64,000 bases of DNA from Ruegeria atlantica (GTDB lineage: Bacteria > Pseudomonadota > Alphaproteobacteria > Rhodobacterales > Rhodobacteraceae). The stretch's first letter is position 1. Each line of letters begins with the position of its first letter. The position numbers and the translations under genes were made by a program. Location of the stretch: NCBI GenBank assembly GCA_013032095.1, contig WQBJ01000001.1:248001-312000 (forward strand). Reading direction: 5' to 3'. The notes beneath the pieces are model-generated. The model was not told where the DNA came from. It ran no database searches and worked only from the letters and a program-made list of their open reading frames with translations. This document shows positions 1 to 8,033 of this stretch, one piece after another.

Positions 1-219
1 CCTGTTCCATTTGAATTTGCTGGCGCGCCCTTAAAGCCCAATAGGGTTAAACGGACAAAGCGATTCATTCGTGAGGACACTCTATCTATTCATTTTTGGG
101 GAAGACGATTTAGAAATATCGCAAAGAAATTCAATGGCTTGCCGCCGGAAGGTAGTTATGTGTATGACCTGTTGGTCAAACACAATATTGATCCGGCAGA
201 GGCACCGTGTAACGTGTAA
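1..219 (+). CDS. C-terminal end of an unrecognised protein (cut by window start)
   Basis: An open frame enters from the left edge and stops at TAA 217-219, giving 72 visible residues. The fragment is basic in the middle (IHFWGRRFRN) and ends in LVKHNIDPAEAP. This kind of tail (a His, aromatic, Gly, Arg, Arg stretch followed by a short helix) resembles C-termini of Rhodobacteraceae polysaccharide-related proteins that sit beside glycosyltransferases, which would fit the three genes that follow, but that is a resemblance from memory, not a domain match. It reads toward the glycosyltransferase cluster, which is on the opposite strand, so it is convergent with it. No terminator hairpin with a T-tract is visible between 220 and 303. 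Confidence 0.6.
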   Translation, partial: PVPFEFAGAPLKPNRVKRTKRFIREDTLSIHFWGRRFRNIAKKFNGLPPEGSYVYDLLVKHNIDPAEAPCNV

Positions 220-303
220 TAGGTAATACCTGACATAGTGGAAGTTAGAACGGAGAGGATAACCCTATGAGCGCTCTGTTATTTGTTTAGTAGGGATATT
301 AGT

Positions 304-1302
304 TCACCCGTACTTCTCAGTGTGGTCATCGATTATTGCCTTGTACAAGTCTTTGAACTTCGGTTGAGAGACAAGATTTTCGAAGCGATTTTTATGCCAT
401 TCCAATGACGCGTGGTGCAGGCTGCGCAGTTCTGGATCAAGCAAAAGTTCTTCTACGAAACTTTGTGTTTTTGGAACTTCATCTACTAGAAAGATATCGA
501 CATCGTCATTTTTGTTGAACTTTCGCCAGTACTTCAACGCCTTTGCTAGATTGTCGTACCCCGAATTCGGTAATGGATTGGCACTGCCTCGGTCCCGTTG
601 AACAATGAACCCCTGAGCTGTTCGAACTGCAAAATGAGCTATATCAGCGAGAGCAACGCCGTTATGCGGTCGCTGTAGGTTTTTGAATTTTGAACTACCG
701 CAGATTTCTTCAGGTATGGGTTTTCCACTACCGTTTACCCAATTTACTTTGGCCAGATGATCTTTTGATATAACAGGCGCGTTATTGTTCAACCTCAATA
801 TATGATTGTTTGGCCGCGCAAAATACTTGACCGGCATTTGTGGGCTGTTCAACGGCTGTCTTTTAATGAACTTCTCAATCTGAAGCCCGGTAGAAATTTC
901 GTTCTCTCCGCAAGATCCGAAAGAATGCAAAGAAAGAGAAATAATGTGGGCGTCGGGCAAGGCTTCGAAGAGATCCTTTAACCTTCTGCCACCAGTCTTG
1001 ACCCTCACAAATTCGTCAGCGTCCAAGTGCGTCACCCAATCCGAGCGTCTTAGTCTAGGGAAATGATTAATGTATCGAACCAGGTGAATGTGATGCCTGA
1101 CATTCTGGTGCAGGATAGAAGGGTTTGGAATGTGGCGAACCAGACCCATTTCATCAAGGCGTTCTAGTATTTGATCGGTTCCATCGTCACAATCGTTTGT
1201 GAAGACAAGCATGTCGTTTATGCCAAGCATTCTATGGTACGCGACCCATTCAACTATGTACGGGCCTTCGTTTTTCATCGGAGTTATAGAGGTAACGCGC
1301 AT
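304..1302 (-). CDS. Glycosyltransferase, Glyco_tranf_2_4/GT92-like (paralog 1 of 3)
   Basis: Predicted nucleotide-sugar glycosyltransferase of 332 residues. It begins with the family pattern (MKNEG, then EW, YH, and NDCDDGT) and carries the metal/nucleotide-sugar DxD motif as DADEF about a third of the way in. A longer reading from 1329 adds nine residues, but the inner ATG at 1302 gives the usual family N-terminus (MRVTSITPMKNEG); neither start has a strong Shine-Dalgarno (SD) site. No signal peptide or transmembrane segment is visible, so it is likely cytoplasmic. Last of three tandem paralogs, about 230 bp after paralog 2. The region is AT-richer than the genes after 4.3 kb. Acceptor and sugar cannot be told from sequence; surface polysaccharide synthesis is an inference. 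Confidence 0.85.
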   Translation of the reverse strand: MRVTSITPMKNEGPYIVEWVAYHRMLGINDMLVFTNDCDDGTDQILERLDEMGLVRHIPNPSILHQNVRHHIHLVRYINHFPRLRRSDWVTHLDADEFVRVKTGGRRLKDLFEALPDAHIISLSLHSFGSCGENEISTGLQIEKFIKRQPLNSPQMPVKYFARPNNHILRLNNNAPVISKDHLAKVNWVNGSGKPIPEEICGSSKFKNLQRPHNGVALADIAHFAVRTAQGFIVQRDRGSANPLPNSGYDNLAKALKYWRKFNKNDDVDIFLVDEVPKTQSFVEELLLDPELRSLHHASLEWHKNRFENLVSQPKFKDLYKAIIDDHTEKYG

Positions 1303-1533
1303 TCGGGCTTCTCGTGGTTCTCTCAGCACATGATTTTGGGAGATGATTACAAGGTTATTTCAACCTTGGACCCTACGAAGGTAAAGGTCTTTCCAACAAG
1401 GGTCGGAAGAACACCCAAGTAATTGGGACTCTGTTCGCTTCCAACTGTTTTAGTAGCGCTCGATGCATCCAAGTGGTCGCTGGCTTGAAGTATGTTGCTG
1501 CGAAATGAAGTCTTAATCTCATGAGGCCTCAAA

Positions 1534-2538
1534 TCATTGTGTCTGATAGTGCCCAGTGTCAACAAACTGCCGAAACTCGGGTGCCTCTAATTGATAGTCC
1601 AGAACGCGGCGCGCGCAGTCACGGCACGAACGAACCAACGCGGCTAAATCATCATCAGTTAACCAATCAGATATGATCGAGCGAATGGCGAGAGTATCGA
1701 TTGAATCGTCATGGTTGGTGTTGATGTCGTATTTTTCAAAATACCCCATGTCGATGCGGTCCTTGTTTTTTGAGTTTGCAGTTCCACGCAACCGCTTGAG
1801 CAAAAACTCTTCCCGACTTTTTACGGCGTAATGGTTCACTTGCGCACTTTTGCCCGTGACATTGTCTTTGCTTCCGCGCCATCCTTTTTGGAGAATATTC
1901 CCCCCCATTGGGTTCCCGTCAGCGTTGGTCCAGCGCGCCATGTCAGGCTCGATCTCTCGGTGTTTGAAAAAGCGCGGACGGTGCACCCCAAAATAGTCGA
2001 ACGATGCCGGGCGAAACAGCGTTTTGAACCCCCAGACCAAACCATTTTCCGGGGCGTCGAAAGTAGAACCGCGCGTGAAGCGTTCAGTGACCAATGCTTC
2101 TGGATCCCAATGTTCCAATCCACACGATCCCATGAGGCGCCAATTGATTGATATCGCGTCCGGTGCGCCACAGTTTTCGATCAAAGCATCTATGCTGCGA
2201 TCGCCCACGTGGATGTTCAGGAACTCGTCGGCGTCAACGATTAGTACCCAGTCCGCATCCCTGACCCAGTCCATTCGGTTTGCTCTGGAGTATGCGGCGC
2301 GTTGCGGGTCCATTCTCGGACCAAGAGGGTTGTCGAAGTGACGGACTACGCCCAACTGATCGAGGCGGTTGAGCATCAAATTTGTGCCATCGCTGCAGTC
2401 ATTGGAAAATATGCAGAAATCATCGATGCCTATTGATTTGTGATAGGCCAGCCATTCCAGCAGATATATCCCTTCGTTTTTGACCGTAGATACCAAAAGT
2501 TTCCGGCCTGCGTTCGGAGGAAGGTCCTCAGTTTTCAT
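1534..2538 (-). CDS. Glycosyltransferase, Glyco_tranf_2_4/GT92-like (paralog 2 of 3)
   Basis: 334 residues with the same architecture as its two neighbours: an N-terminal VKNEGIYLLEW/YHKSIGID/NDCSDGT signature and a DxD motif as VDADEF. The C-terminal part holds the shared HYAVKSREEFLLKRLRG element, followed by a short helical tail. The start ATG at 2538 lies inside the last codons of paralog 3 (11-bp overlap), so the two are probably translationally coupled. Likely cytoplasmic or peripheral at the membrane. Substrate unknown. Paralogs 2 and 3 share more visible motifs with each other (GSCGLEHWDPE versus GSNNVTRWDPG) than with paralog 1, suggesting local duplication. Confidence 0.87.
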   Translation of the reverse strand: MKTEDLPPNAGRKLLVSTVKNEGIYLLEWLAYHKSIGIDDFCIFSNDCSDGTNLMLNRLDQLGVVRHFDNPLGPRMDPQRAAYSRANRMDWVRDADWVLIVDADEFLNIHVGDRSIDALIENCGAPDAISINWRLMGSCGLEHWDPEALVTERFTRGSTFDAPENGLVWGFKTLFRPASFDYFGVHRPRFFKHREIEPDMARWTNADGNPMGGNILQKGWRGSKDNVTGKSAQVNHYAVKSREEFLLKRLRGTANSKNKDRIDMGYFEKYDINTNHDDSIDTLAIRSIISDWLTDDDLAALVRSCRDCARRVLDYQLEAPEFRQFVDTGHYQTQ

Positions 2539-4036
2539 CCTCGCCCCCGTGCGTCGGTCGCTTAAGGGAGGCTTCAGAATCCGTCTTACTGTCTACAACG
2601 CCCCGAGAGCTAAGACTTTTGGCTCGGTTTCTGCTCACCGCTTGTTTTATGGTTCGGGCTTTTCCTACCACGTCCGCGACGCTTTCGTCGGCCTGATCTA
2701 CGGCTTGGGCCGCCAGAGCCATTTTGAGGGTGCGGTCTTTCGATAATGGCACTCCCAAACTTGCCGCTGCCTCGGTATTCATAAATGGGTTTTCCAATTC
2801 GTTTTGGACATCTGTTTGTCTGCTCGCGTCTGGTTTGTCGCCTTCAGCTTGGTTTGCCGTGGCCTTACCTGATAGTTCGAGCAACTCTCGGCGAGTTTGA
2901 CCCTTCTTCGCCGTTTGGGTCTGAGCTATCATTTTGGCTATGTCGCCGTCAGGTACACCTTGTGCCTGAAGTTCTTTGACCTTCAACTGCCATTCTTTCG
3001 GCAAGTGTTGAATGAAGAGAACTTCATCGAGTTTATCCAGCGGAACTTGGCCCGCTTTTTTCAACTCGTCCAACCATTCTTCGTATTCTTCGGTCTCGCG
3101 TAGTTGTTGGACGCGGTTTTGGTGGTGCAAGATAGCTTTTCGTTGCAACTCTCGCATTATAGGGTCGGCCAAAATAGTTTCGATTTTTCGCTTGGTGGCA
3201 CGAACATGACGTTGCACGTTTGTGACTTCTAACTCGTTTCGGTCAAAAAGCGCGAAATATGCGGCATTATACTTGTCAGGTTTGTTGTTCACGTTGCCGC
3301 GAATACGCCTGAGCAAGTATGACTCGTAGGACTTAACAGCATAGTGGTTCATCTCAACCAAGTTGTATCCCAGGGTCGGTTTCGTGGAACGCCAGCCTGA
3401 CAACGAAAACTCGTGGGGCATGGGATCCCCAGAACCGTTCAGCCATAATTGGTCCAATAGCAGTTTGGCGTTAGCAGGGACCTTTTTGGCTTTCTTTATG
3501 TGCGGACGATGTATCCCGAGTTTCATGTCCCGATACGGTTTGAAAAGGGTTTTTACTCCCCAGCCTTTCGGAAATTTGTCAGGTGCGGATCGTGTGTAGG
3601 ACTCAATTGCCAACCCGGGGTCCCACCGCGTCACGTTATTTGATCCGAAAAAACGCCAGGTGATAGCAATGCCGTCTGCTTTTGGGTCCATATTGTCGAC
3701 GAGGTCTGTAATCCAACCACGACCAACTTTGATGGATAGGAATTCATCCGCATCCATTGTCAGAATCCATTCGCTGTCGGTAACTTCCGGATTTCTGGTT
3801 CCAAGCGCGAGGGCGTTTGGCTGCGGCTTTCGCCCTTCTGGAACGTCGTTACGGAAGTGTTGCACCCAGCCCAATTCCTCTAGGCGGATCAGCATGTCGT
3901 CGGTGCCGTCAGTGCAGTCGTTCGTGTAAACGACGATATTATCGAAACCTATGTGTTTGTGGTAAGCGACCCATTCCACCAATGAATGACCTTCGTCCTT
4001 CATCATCGACATTATCGTGAAACGGTGCTTGGGCAT
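2528..4036 (-). CDS. Glycosyltransferase with long C-terminal extension (paralog 3 of 3)
   Basis: 502 residues. Residues 1 to about 310 repeat the family fold (MKDEGHSLVEW, NDCTDGT, and the DxD motif MDADEF). The remaining about 190 residues have no counterpart in the two shorter paralogs: a charged helical stretch followed by a polar, Ala/Lys/Glu-rich and probably disordered tail ending GGEDEN. SD GGAG lies 5 nt before the ATG at 4036. First gene of the tandem set, and its stop overlaps the start of paralog 2. The extension could be a partner-docking or oligomerisation segment (inference). Its tail reads in frame to the stop with no sign of frameshift. Confidence 0.87.
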   Translation of the reverse strand: MPKHRFTIMSMMKDEGHSLVEWVAYHKHIGFDNIVVYTNDCTDGTDDMLIRLEELGWVQHFRNDVPEGRKPQPNALALGTRNPEVTDSEWILTMDADEFLSIKVGRGWITDLVDNMDPKADGIAITWRFFGSNNVTRWDPGLAIESYTRSAPDKFPKGWGVKTLFKPYRDMKLGIHRPHIKKAKKVPANAKLLLDQLWLNGSGDPMPHEFSLSGWRSTKPTLGYNLVEMNHYAVKSYESYLLRRIRGNVNNKPDKYNAAYFALFDRNELEVTNVQRHVRATKRKIETILADPIMRELQRKAILHHQNRVQQLRETEEYEEWLDELKKAGQVPLDKLDEVLFIQHLPKEWQLKVKELQAQGVPDGDIAKMIAQTQTAKKGQTRRELLELSGKATANQAEGDKPDASRQTDVQNELENPFMNTEAAASLGVPLSKDRTLKMALAAQAVDQADESVADVVGKARTIKQAVSRNRAKSLSSRGVVDSKTDSEASLKRPTHGGEDEN

Positions 4037-4322
4037 TAGTTCTCCACGCCTATAGGATCCAGCGATAGATAGTTCTTACGAGGGTTTTTCGCAATCAAGG
4101 AGGCTTGAGGCATTCTTTTTTTGCGCGTTTTGAAGTTCACAAACATTCTGTAGCAAATCCAATGAACGGGTTAAATTCCGCAATCAGTTTGGACCAAAAC
4201 TTTTGGGTCTCGAATGAGCGCTTGTGAGATTGAAGCTACAGAACATTCTCAATGGGATTGTGTACCATGATCAATCTATTGAAACAGGAACCAAACTAAA
4301 CACAATTGGTCTCTCAACAGAG

Positions 4323-4625
4323 CTACTCGACTTGAACCTCACTGCGCAGTCTGCCCGTCGTTTTGTCAAAGATCAAAATGCGGTTGTCATCGGTCACTAC
4401 CGCGTACCAGTTGCTTCCGATCGTCACGGCCTGCGCTTTTGCCCCGTCGGGCAGTTCGACCTGATCGGGTAGGGTGGGGGTTCTGTCCGATAGCCGGATG
4501 ACAATCAGTGCGAATGTCACTAGAACCCCGCCAATCATCACCGCGGTCAGCAGCATGACCATTCTCCGCAGCAGACGAAGCTGTGGCGTTTCCTGCGGTT
4601 CTTGGGGTTCGGAAGGGACAGTCAT
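4323..4625 (-). CDS. DUF6476-like small membrane protein
   Basis: About 100 residues with one transmembrane helix near residues 22-45 (MVMLLTAVMIGGVLVTFALIV), then a periplasmic beta-rich part (WYAVVTDDNRILIFD). The pattern matches the Rhodobacteraceae family usually labelled DUF6476; its function is unknown. Two starts are possible: GTG at 4631 or ATG at 4625. The ATG at 4625-4623 shares the CATG with the rluD start on the other strand, so the two divergent genes have overlapping start codons. A GGCGGG stretch precedes it as a possible SD. Confidence 0.75.
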   Translation of the reverse strand: MTVPSEPQEPQETPQLRLLRRMVMLLTAVMIGGVLVTFALIVIRLSDRTPTLPDQVELPDGAKAQAVTIGSNWYAVVTDDNRILIFDKTTGRLRSEVQVE

Positions 4626-5658
4626 GGGCACCCGCCAGATTGAATTTCAGATCGCGGCCGATCCGCCGCCACGCCTTGATAAGGCGCTTTCGCGGGATGT
4701 GCCAGCCGAGGAAAACCTCTCTCGGACACGGTTGGCCAAGCTGATCGACGAAGGCGCCGTTCTGATCGACGGCACCGAGGCCCGTGACCCCAAGGCCAAG
4801 GTGGCCGAGGGCGCATCCGTGACGATCACTGTGGCCGAAGCCGAAGACAGCCATATCGGGCCGGAAGATATCCCGCTGGAGATCGTTTTTGAGGATGCCG
4901 ACCTGATCGTCATTAACAAACCAGCGGGCATGGTGGTGCATCCCGCGCCGGGATCCCCGAACGGGACGTTGGTGAATGCGCTGCTGCATCACTGCGGGAA
5001 CGACCTGTCTGGGGTAGGTGGGGTGAAACGCCCCGGTATCGTGCACCGCATCGACAAAGAAACCAGCGGTCTCCTGGTTGTCGCGAAATCGGACGCAGCG
5101 CATCACGGTCTCGCCGCTCAGTTCGAGGTGCACACGGTTGAGCGGTACTACCGTGCGATCTGCTACGGCGTGCCGGATGCGAATGATCCGCGTCTGCGCG
5201 GGGTTAAAGGCGTCAGTTTTGAACCCGGAAACATCATGCGGCTGACCACGCAACTGGCTCGGCACAAGACCGACCGGCAACGGCAGGCAGTACTGTTTCA
5301 TGGCGGGCGCCATGCCGTGACACGTGCTCGTGTAGTTGAGACCTTTGGCGCTCCGGCAGGGTTGGCGTTGGTCGAATGTTGGCTGGAAACTGGTCGTACA
5401 CACCAGATTCGCGTTCATATGGCCCATGCCGGGCACGGTTTGGTGGGCGATCCGGTTTACGGAGGTAAACGTAAACTGGCCGCTAAGGCGTTCAGCGTGA
5501 CTACGGCCGAGGCCGTGCGCGCCTTTCCACGGCAGGCGCTTCACGCCGCTGTTTTGGGATTTGAACACCCGGTTACTGGGGAAAATCTGCGGTTTGAGGC
5601 CGGTTTGCCGGAAGACATGGAAAATCTCATTGAACAGCTGCGCACGCCGCTGACATAA
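4624..5658 (+). CDS. rluD: RluA/RluD-family 23S rRNA pseudouridine synthase
   Basis: 344 residues. Converts uridines to pseudouridine in large-subunit rRNA; the closest named relative is RluD (23S 1911/1915/1917). An N-terminal S4 RNA-binding domain (about 15-75) is followed by the catalytic domain with the signature HRIDKETSGLL, the nucleophilic Asp being residue 144. The start is ATG 4624 with a GGAAGGGA SD inside the divergent gene; a longer in-frame reading from 4474 would run wholly through the opposite gene and is not credible. The family is well known; RluD versus another RluA-type enzyme cannot be settled by eye. Confidence 0.9.
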   Translation: MGTRQIEFQIAADPPPRLDKALSRDVPAEENLSRTRLAKLIDEGAVLIDGTEARDPKAKVAEGASVTITVAEAEDSHIGPEDIPLEIVFEDADLIVINKPAGMVVHPAPGSPNGTLVNALLHHCGNDLSGVGGVKRPGIVHRIDKETSGLLVVAKSDAAHHGLAAQFEVHTVERYYRAICYGVPDANDPRLRGVKGVSFEPGNIMRLTTQLARHKTDRQRQAVLFHGGRHAVTRARVVETFGAPAGLALVECWLETGRTHQIRVHMAHAGHGLVGDPVYGGKRKLAAKAFSVTTAEAVRAFPRQALHAAVLGFEHPVTGENLRFEAGLPEDMENLIEQLRTPLT

Positions 5659-5733
5659 TGCGCAAAGTTACGTGAATAAGAATTTCTTAGGTTTCCTTTA
5701 TCTGTCGTTAATTCCAAACTGTTAACGGTACCT

Positions 5734-5762
5734 CTTGAACGGATTGGGACGGCTTCCCATAT
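5734..5762 (+). promoter_or_regulatory. Candidate sigma-32 (heat-shock) promoter for rpoH
   Basis: CTTGAA at 5734-5739, 15 nt, then TCCCATAT at 5755-5762. This matches the E. coli RpoH consensus CTTGAA / CCCCATnT in all six -35 bases and 7 of 8 -10 positions including the n, with normal spacing. It lies 42 nt before the rpoH ATG, whose SD is GGAGGGA. Autoregulation of rpoH by its own product is known in other alphaproteobacteria such as Caulobacter. Confidence 0.6.
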
Positions 5763-5803
5763 CCATGTTAACGACTTAAACATTTGTCGGAGGGACATGA
5801 AAC

Positions 5804-6700
5804 ATGGCAAATTACGCAAATCTCCCCGCGCCGACGCCGGAAGGCGGACTGAACCGCTATATGCAGGAAATTCGTAAGTTTCCGCTGCTGGAACCGGAAG
5901 AAGAGTACATGCTCGCCAAGCGTTGGGTAGAAGAGCAAGACACTGAAGCGGCTCATAAAATGGTCACCTCGCACCTGCGACTGGCGGCCAAGATCGCTAT
6001 GGGCTATCGCGGCTATGGCTTGCCGCAAGCTGAGGTGATTTCCGAGGCCAATGTGGGCCTGATGCAGGCAGTCAAACGGTTTGATCCCGAAAAAGGCTTC
6101 CGTCTGGCGACCTATGCAATGTGGTGGATCCGCGCCTCGATCCAGGAATACATCCTGCGGTCGTGGTCGTTGGTGAAACTGGGCACGACCTCGGCGCAGA
6201 AAAAGCTGTTCTTCAACCTGCGCAAGGCCAAGGCTCGCATCGGTGCGCTGGAAGAGGGCGACCTGCGTCCAGAGAACGTCAAGCAGATCGCCAATGATCT
6301 GGGCGTGACCGAAGAGGAAGTTATCAGCATGAACCGCCGCATGTCCGGTGGCGATGCCTCGCTGAACGCGACAGTCGGGTCCGAAGGCGAAGGCACCATG
6401 CAATGGCAGGACTGGCTTGAGGATGAAGACGCTGATCAGGCGGGCGACTACGAAGCCCGCGACGAGCTGGACGCCCGGCGCGAGCTTCTGGCGGCTGCTC
6501 TGGACGTCCTGAATGATCGGGAAAAGGACATCCTGACTCAGCGCCGCCTGATGGATCAACCCGTCACGCTGGAAGAGCTGAGCACGCAGTACAATGTTAG
6601 CCGCGAGCGGATTCGGCAGATCGAGGTACGTGCCTTCGAAAAGCTGCAGAAGAAAATGCGTGAACTCGCTCGGGAAAAGGGCATGCTTGGTACGGTCTAA
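5804..6700 (+). CDS. rpoH: RNA polymerase sigma-32 factor RpoH (RpoHI type)
   Basis: 298 residues. Directs RNA polymerase to heat-shock promoters. Visible: region 2 with RLAAKIAMGYRGYGLP and the -10 contact helix ATYAMWWIRASIQEYI; the RpoH box QKKLFFNLR, diagnostic for sigma-32; and region 4 ending in the HTH VSRERIRQIEVRAFEKL. The N-terminus (NYANLPAPTPEGGLNRY) resembles RpoHI rather than RpoHII of Rhodobacter, from memory. SD GGAGGGA precedes ATG 5804. A sigma-32-type promoter lies upstream and a clear intrinsic terminator follows the stop, so it appears monocistronic. Confidence 0.96.
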   Translation: MANYANLPAPTPEGGLNRYMQEIRKFPLLEPEEEYMLAKRWVEEQDTEAAHKMVTSHLRLAAKIAMGYRGYGLPQAEVISEANVGLMQAVKRFDPEKGFRLATYAMWWIRASIQEYILRSWSLVKLGTTSAQKKLFFNLRKAKARIGALEEGDLRPENVKQIANDLGVTEEEVISMNRRMSGGDASLNATVGSEGEGTMQWQDWLEDEDADQAGDYEARDELDARRELLAAALDVLNDREKDILTQRRLMDQPVTLEELSTQYNVSRERIRQIEVRAFEKLQKKMRELAREKGMLGTV

Positions 6701-6720
6701 AGGTGCCCTTAGAAAACCTA

Positions 6721-6752
6721 AAAGCCCGCCGGATGTGGCGGGCTTTTTTGTT
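6721..6752 (+). terminator. Intrinsic terminator of rpoH
   Basis: AAGCCCGCC (6722-6730), loop GGATGT, GGCGGGCTT (6737-6745), then a T-rich run: a 9-bp perfect stem with a T-tract 20 bp after the rpoH stop. It also lies just beyond the stop of the convergent RTX gene. Confidence 0.85.
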
Positions 6753-6753
6753 T

Positions 6754-7827
6754 TTAGGCGAAAATGAAGTCGCTTTCCGAGAGACGGTTGGCGTTAACGC
6801 CTAGGAGGTCGATGCTATCGCCATCACCCAACTCAATCTCAGTCCGGAAGAAGCTGCTAGAGATGTGGTCTTCGATGTCTTCGAAGCTTTCAATGCCCTC
6901 ATAACCGCTTAGGTCGATTTTATCTCTTCCGACCCTGAAGTCGGCGATAGTGTCGTGTCCATCACCGTCTTCAATGACAAAGGTGTCGCGGCCTCGACCG
7001 CCGAACAGGAAGTCATCGTCGGCACCTCCATCGATAATATCCTTGCCGCGGCCTCCGAAGATATTGTCTTGGCCGGCGTCGCCGCGCAGGATGTCCTTGC
7101 CGCGGCCTCCAAAAATGGTGTCGTCACCATCTCCGCCTAGGGCTACATCGTTGCCGCGCCCGGTACCGATGACGTCATTGCCACCTCCACCATGTACGAA
7201 GTCATCTCCGCGACCAGTAAAATGAAATTCATCCGAGTCGCCGCCCAAGATGAAATCGGTATTCTTTTTACTAAGAATACCTGTCACTGATACGGGCAAC
7301 AGAACTCCGTCCAGAATGTGAATGATCCCATTTGACGCAGGCACGTCAAAACCGATCAGTCCGGGATCATCGAGACCGGGATCTTTGTCTCCCAAACTCA
7401 GTGTCGACAAGTTCAGTTCCACGTCGCCGCCTTGCAATGTTTCAATTTCTGCGCCGTCGCCAAGACCTACAACCTGCTCTTTGGTAAAAGACTCGTCTAC
7501 GACGTGATAGGTCAGAATTTCGGTCAGCAAGGGGATAGGGTCACCGCCGCCCAATAACGTCAGGGCTTTTACGATGTGGTTGAGTGCTCCGGCTTCGTCT
7601 GACCCTTCGAACCCCAAATTCTGGGCGAGGCCGATGAATGCTGAGTCCTCGGGCGCAAAGACGGTTAGATCCGCGTGGGGATCCGCTAAAGCGACATCAA
7701 GACCCGCGGCGAGCACAGCCTCGCGCAAAATGTCAAAATCGCTGCCGTCTGAGTCAAAAGTTCCCGGAGCGCCGCTTGCAGCTACAACGGTATCGGTAAT
7801 CGTCTGAGGTTCTGAAGTGTCAGGCAT
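6754..7827 (-). CDS. Fasciclin domain fused to RTX calcium-binding repeats (predicted secreted)
   Basis: 357 residues from ATG 7827, which has the SD GGGAGAG 8 nt upstream; an upstream in-frame start at 7938 lacks one. No N-terminal signal peptide. Residues about 10-185 form a fasciclin (FAS1) domain, with LTVFAPEDSAF and the second block NGIIHILDGVLLP. Residues about 195-300 hold about nine RTX-type nonapeptides (GGxGxDxxx, here mostly GRGxD or GGGND). The tail ends in a short acidic and hydrophobic segment (SESDFIFA) typical of type I secretion signals. Predicted role: extracellular, calcium-folded, possibly adhesive. No type I exporter is encoded beside it. Confidence 0.88.
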   Translation of the reverse strand: MPDTSEPQTITDTVVAASGAPGTFDSDGSDFDILREAVLAAGLDVALADPHADLTVFAPEDSAFIGLAQNLGFEGSDEAGALNHIVKALTLLGGGDPIPLLTEILTYHVVDESFTKEQVVGLGDGAEIETLQGGDVELNLSTLSLGDKDPGLDDPGLIGFDVPASNGIIHILDGVLLPVSVTGILSKKNTDFILGGDSDEFHFTGRGDDFVHGGGGNDVIGTGRGNDVALGGDGDDTIFGGRGKDILRGDAGQDNIFGGRGKDIIDGGADDDFLFGGRGRDTFVIEDGDGHDTIADFRVGRDKIDLSGYEGIESFEDIEDHISSSFFRTEIELGDGDSIDLLGVNANRLSESDFIFA

Positions 7828-8033
7828 ATCTGTTACTCTCCCACCCTGGTTGGCGCCTAGTCCGGGAGAGGCAAACGTCACATCACATCTCTCCTTCGGC
7901 GATAAAACTTCTACGAGGCGAGTGCGCAGTCGGATCACGAAATTCGAATTTCATGATGTGGTGCCGAAGGTCTTGGTAGTCCGAAAACGCCGGGTTCTAT
8001 TGTGAATTCAAGGATATGCAGCTGCTTCTTCAG

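Noticed and set aside
267-290. Tiny ORF MSALLFV with GGAGAGG upstream
   Set aside because: Seven codons, no downstream partner in the same direction; chance match likely.
1347-1565. 72-codon minus-strand frame between glycosyltransferase paralogs 2 and 1
   Set aside because: Overlaps the end of paralog 2, no SD, no domain; likely spacer.
4387-5568. 393-codon minus-strand frame opposite rluD
   Set aside because: Antisense to a clear RluD-family gene and overlapping another real gene; no recognisable motif.
6950-7225. Repetitive pattern on the plus strand resembling a short tandem repeat
   Set aside because: It is the reverse complement of the RTX coding repeats, not a separate repeat array; no CRISPR-like spacers.
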